Assembly: GCA_030622545.1 (NCBI GenBank)
Contig: JAUXGA010000016.1
Span: forward strand, 1 to 57,764
Source of the DNA: a bacterium
Lineage (GTDB): Bacteria > Electryoneota > RPQS01 > DYHQ01
Direction: 5' to 3'
DNA length: 57,764 bases
Below the pieces are notes generated by a model. That model did no database searches and was not told the origin of the DNA. It was given only the letters and a program-made list of their open reading frames with translations. Shown in pieces: positions 55,508 through 57,764 of this stretch; position 1 is the stretch's first letter, and each line of letters opens with the position of its first letter. The position numbers and the translations under genes are program-made.

Positions 55508-56887
55508 TCATTCTGCACTATCTCCGGATTTGCTACGCTTTGATGACTTAGACAAACCAAACATATATTGGGCAATGTCATGAAAAGAGTCGATCTGATG
55601 CGATAATGGATAACCAAGGAATTGGAATAGAAAAACAATTGGATTCAATATAGAGTTAGATTTCACCTCAATAGGAATTGCGTGTCCTTCCGAAAATTGA
55701 GGAACTTCTATGCTCTCTTTCTGACATATAGGCAATCCGTATTCCTTTATGTAATGAATGTACGCTTCATCGTCAAAATACAACAACACTCTCCAGCAAT
55801 TAGAAACCCTCATGCGCAGATATAGACTGCCAGGGATTTTATGACCCTTAAGAAATTCTATATATTTTCCAAAAAGGATGGAAACAATAAAAAACACCTT
55901 GTATGCGTCAACTACATTCAGTAGATTTTGCGGATTGGGAATATGATAGTGAATTAGATCTTCAAATTCCCCAATATACTCTGAATACTCGTAAACATGT
56001 GATTGCCCTTCAATACCTGGTTGGAGTTTTTCAAAAGGGATTAGGAATTTTGCATTCCCATTGCGAAATATCTCGATAGTTAGCGTTACGTCAATTCCAG
56101 CACTAGGTCGTTGAAAATGCCGTAAAATATAAGAATCAAATGAGGTGTAAATATTATTGAATGAGATACCACCTTTAATTGATTTAGCATCCTTTCCAAA
56201 AATCGTTACGTCTTCATTAAGGACTTTCTGCATATTCAGGAAAAACGATTTCTGTAAAAAATCCTTGAAAGTAAAAGAATTAAAGGGTTTGAAGAAAAGA
56301 TATATTTCCAGAAAGCATGAATTCTGTTCTTTTTGTCCCTTTGACATAACTAGTGTATTCCTGCAAAAGTTCTCGATTCTTTGCTTGGACTCACGAGATC
56401 TATCAAACAGCTTTTCAAGCAAATATCGATCTCTAATTTCAAGTGGGCTACTCTGTTCACCAACTCTTTGATAAATTCTTCCGTCGTTTGTAATATAGGG
56501 CGGTTCAGAACCTTGCTCGATTCTGATCACCAAAACTCCTCTTCCTTCTCCGACCTTCACGAGCTTTGACTCGAAGAAAGGCTTTGGCGTAATGTGATCC
56601 CGTACAATGTTCGAAATGGTATCTTTCGGTTTCTTACTCTTTCCAAGTTCAAAACCAACGATTTCTTCCACTTCGTTGGTGTCCTTATTGGCTTCCACAC
56701 CAATGATATACCAGCCTCCATCGGTATTAGCGAAGGATGCAATAGAATGACCGACACCTTTGGGAGATGTAAAGTCGCTTTTAAACTCAACATACCAGCC
56801 TTCGGCCACTTTTTTGCTGATAAGTAAGTCAAGATCTTTTCGCTTTATTTCAGCAAGTTCTTTGTCGAACGGATTATAGTCTAACAT
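55508..56887 (-). CDS. AlbA_2/Schlafen-domain protein of unknown function
   Basis: 459 residues. The N terminus (about 25-140) has the AlbA_2 (Schlafen AAA_4) pattern: EFKSDFTSPKGVGHSIASFANTDGGWYIIGV, DHITPKPFF and the IEQGSEPPYITNDGRIYQRVG block, with the usual acidic residues. The remaining 300 residues are AT-rich coded, beta/alpha-looking and not recognised. Related proteins are found in transcription regulators and in mobile or defence contexts. Low GC and a position next to an rRNA operon suggest horizontal entry. Upstream of it is the rRNA terminator. Confidence 0.65.
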   Translation of the reverse strand: MLDYNPFDKELAEIKRKDLDLLISKKVAEGWYVEFKSDFTSPKGVGHSIASFANTDGGWYIIGVEANKDTNEVEEIVGFELGKSKKPKDTISNIVRDHITPKPFFESKLVKVGEGRGVLVIRIEQGSEPPYITNDGRIYQRVGEQSSPLEIRDRYLLEKLFDRSRESKQRIENFCRNTLVMSKGQKEQNSCFLEIYLFFKPFNSFTFKDFLQKSFFLNMQKVLNEDVTIFGKDAKSIKGGISFNNIYTSFDSYILRHFQRPSAGIDVTLTIEIFRNGNAKFLIPFEKLQPGIEGQSHVYEYSEYIGEFEDLIHYHIPNPQNLLNVVDAYKVFFIVSILFGKYIEFLKGHKIPGSLYLRMRVSNCWRVLLYFDDEAYIHYIKEYGLPICQKESIEVPQFSEGHAIPIEVKSNSILNPIVFLFQFLGYPLSHQIDSFHDIAQYMFGLSKSSKRSKSGDSAE

Positions 56888-56945
56888 TGTACTCCCAAAA
56901 ATACTGAAGTAGTGTTAATGATAGCGCGAATATTCCTAAAAATCA

Positions 56946-56976
56946 AGCCCCCGACCTTATTTAAAGATCGGGGGCT
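56946..56976 (-). terminator. rRNA operon terminator
   Basis: AGCCCCCGA pairs with TCGGGGGCT across a 13-base loop; the minus strand continues TTGATTTTTAGG. It follows the 5S 3' end by 8-10 bases. Confidence 0.85.
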
Positions 56977-56984
56977 GAAATAAT

Positions 56985-57100
56985 CCCCGCTGACGACCTA
57001 CTCTCCCACAACCTTGCGGTAGCAGTACCATTGGCGAAGAAGGGCTTAGCTGCTCTGTTCGAAATGGGAAGAGGCGTTTCCCCTTCTCTATGGCCAGCGG
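56985..57100 (-). rRNA. rrf: 5S ribosomal RNA
   Basis: About 116 bases. The helix I ends CCGCTGG/CGTCAGCGG pair; the conserved CCCATTTCGAACAGAGCAGCTAAG segment and the GGTACTGC..GTGGGAGAGTAGGTC segment are both present. Ends are accurate to about 2 bases. Confidence 0.96.
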
Positions 57101-57368
57101 AAAATAAGTTGCGGCCCGGGTGTCTGCAGACTAGCCACAGAAATTTCACCACAGACAGCCGCCAAAACATGAGCCGGGGATCTACGCAACTCCGAAGGGT
57201 TATAAGGAGTCGCACGTTTTTTACATCCGGTACTTCACAATACCGGAACCCGGCGAACGCGGTTGCATGCGTACCGCTTCGTGCGATACACAGCGAAAGA
57301 AATCAATTGGAAGAACAGCTTCTTTTGCAAAAGCCATCAAAACCATCTGCACTTGGCGAAAAAATTCG
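57101..57368 (-). other. 23S-5S spacer
   Basis: 268 bases between the two rRNAs, longer than in most bacteria. No tRNA-like cloverleaf or gene is seen in it. Confidence 0.7.

Positions 57369-57764
<396 letters not shown>

Noticed and set aside
57101-57368. tRNA in the 23S-5S spacer
   Set aside because: No cloverleaf could be drawn on either strand.

Overview
The window looks like one assembled contig from an uncultured bacterium of the FCB (Fibrobacteres-Chlorobi-Bacteroidetes) group or a related candidate phylum. Four secreted proteins or fragments end in the PNPFN...G(I/L/V)YFY type A sorting domain of type IX (Por) secretion, and a PorV/PorQ-family protein is also encoded. A flagellar rod gene (flgB) and hopanoid/squalene genes (hpnD, hpnE) argue against typical Bacteroidetes; the phylum itself cannot be fixed from the sequence alone. 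The left edge stops 11 codons into an IS5-like transposase and the right edge stops inside the 23S rRNA gene. Both are classic assembly break points, so the neighbours beyond the edges are unknown.

Layout. 0-6 kb (minus strand): an IS-truncated beta-helix protein, a beta-propeller/transglutaminase exoprotein, a detached sorting domain and an AT-rich lipase-like exoprotein. 5.9-10.5 kb (minus): a YycJ-like hydrolase, pyrE-pyrF, a small protein of unknown function and a soluble PAS histidine kinase. 10.7-13.4 kb (plus): tRNA-Ala(CGC) with a consensus promoter, SRP RNA, dnaX, ybaB, recR. 13.5-18.9 kb (plus): a polymerase/ligase-like membrane protein, a decayed patch, a truncated DUF89 gene, a lower-GC pair of unknown polytopic membrane proteins, and the 3' remnant of another gene. 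18.9-28.3 kb (plus): housekeeping genes pgsA-like, pgpA, cinA, thpR, an SRPBCC gene, recA, an outer-membrane protein gene, recX, alaS, asd. 28.3-36.1 kb: secreted proteins plus a beta-CASP ribonuclease. 36.2-39 kb (minus): SprT-like gene, hpnD, hpnE. 39-44.7 kb (plus): orphan flgB, a six-PAS hybrid kinase, arsC-like gene, methyltransferase. 44.9-46.7 kb (minus): ECF sigma, anti-sigma-like and Spy-like genes. 46.8-55.1 kb (minus): phoH, ybeY, corC, a GT9-like gene, then mazG, hflX, a metallopeptidase and porV. 55.5-57.8 kb (minus): an AlbA_2/Schlafen-domain gene, then 5S and 23S rRNA.

Themes. The secreted proteins and PorV form a coherent export theme. The sigma/anti-sigma/Spy-like operon probably monitors the envelope. 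DNA repair and replication genes occur in two conserved clusters. Intergenic gaps carry several families of short GC-rich palindromes, some as inverted doublets resembling REPINs. One palindrome pair shows compensatory base changes, one copy supplies the last codons of a gene, and one sits directly against the cinA start codon. These repeats, together with the replaced segment at 16.5-18.9 kb, are the most unusual parts of the window. I saw no CRISPR array, prophage or recognisable riboswitch.
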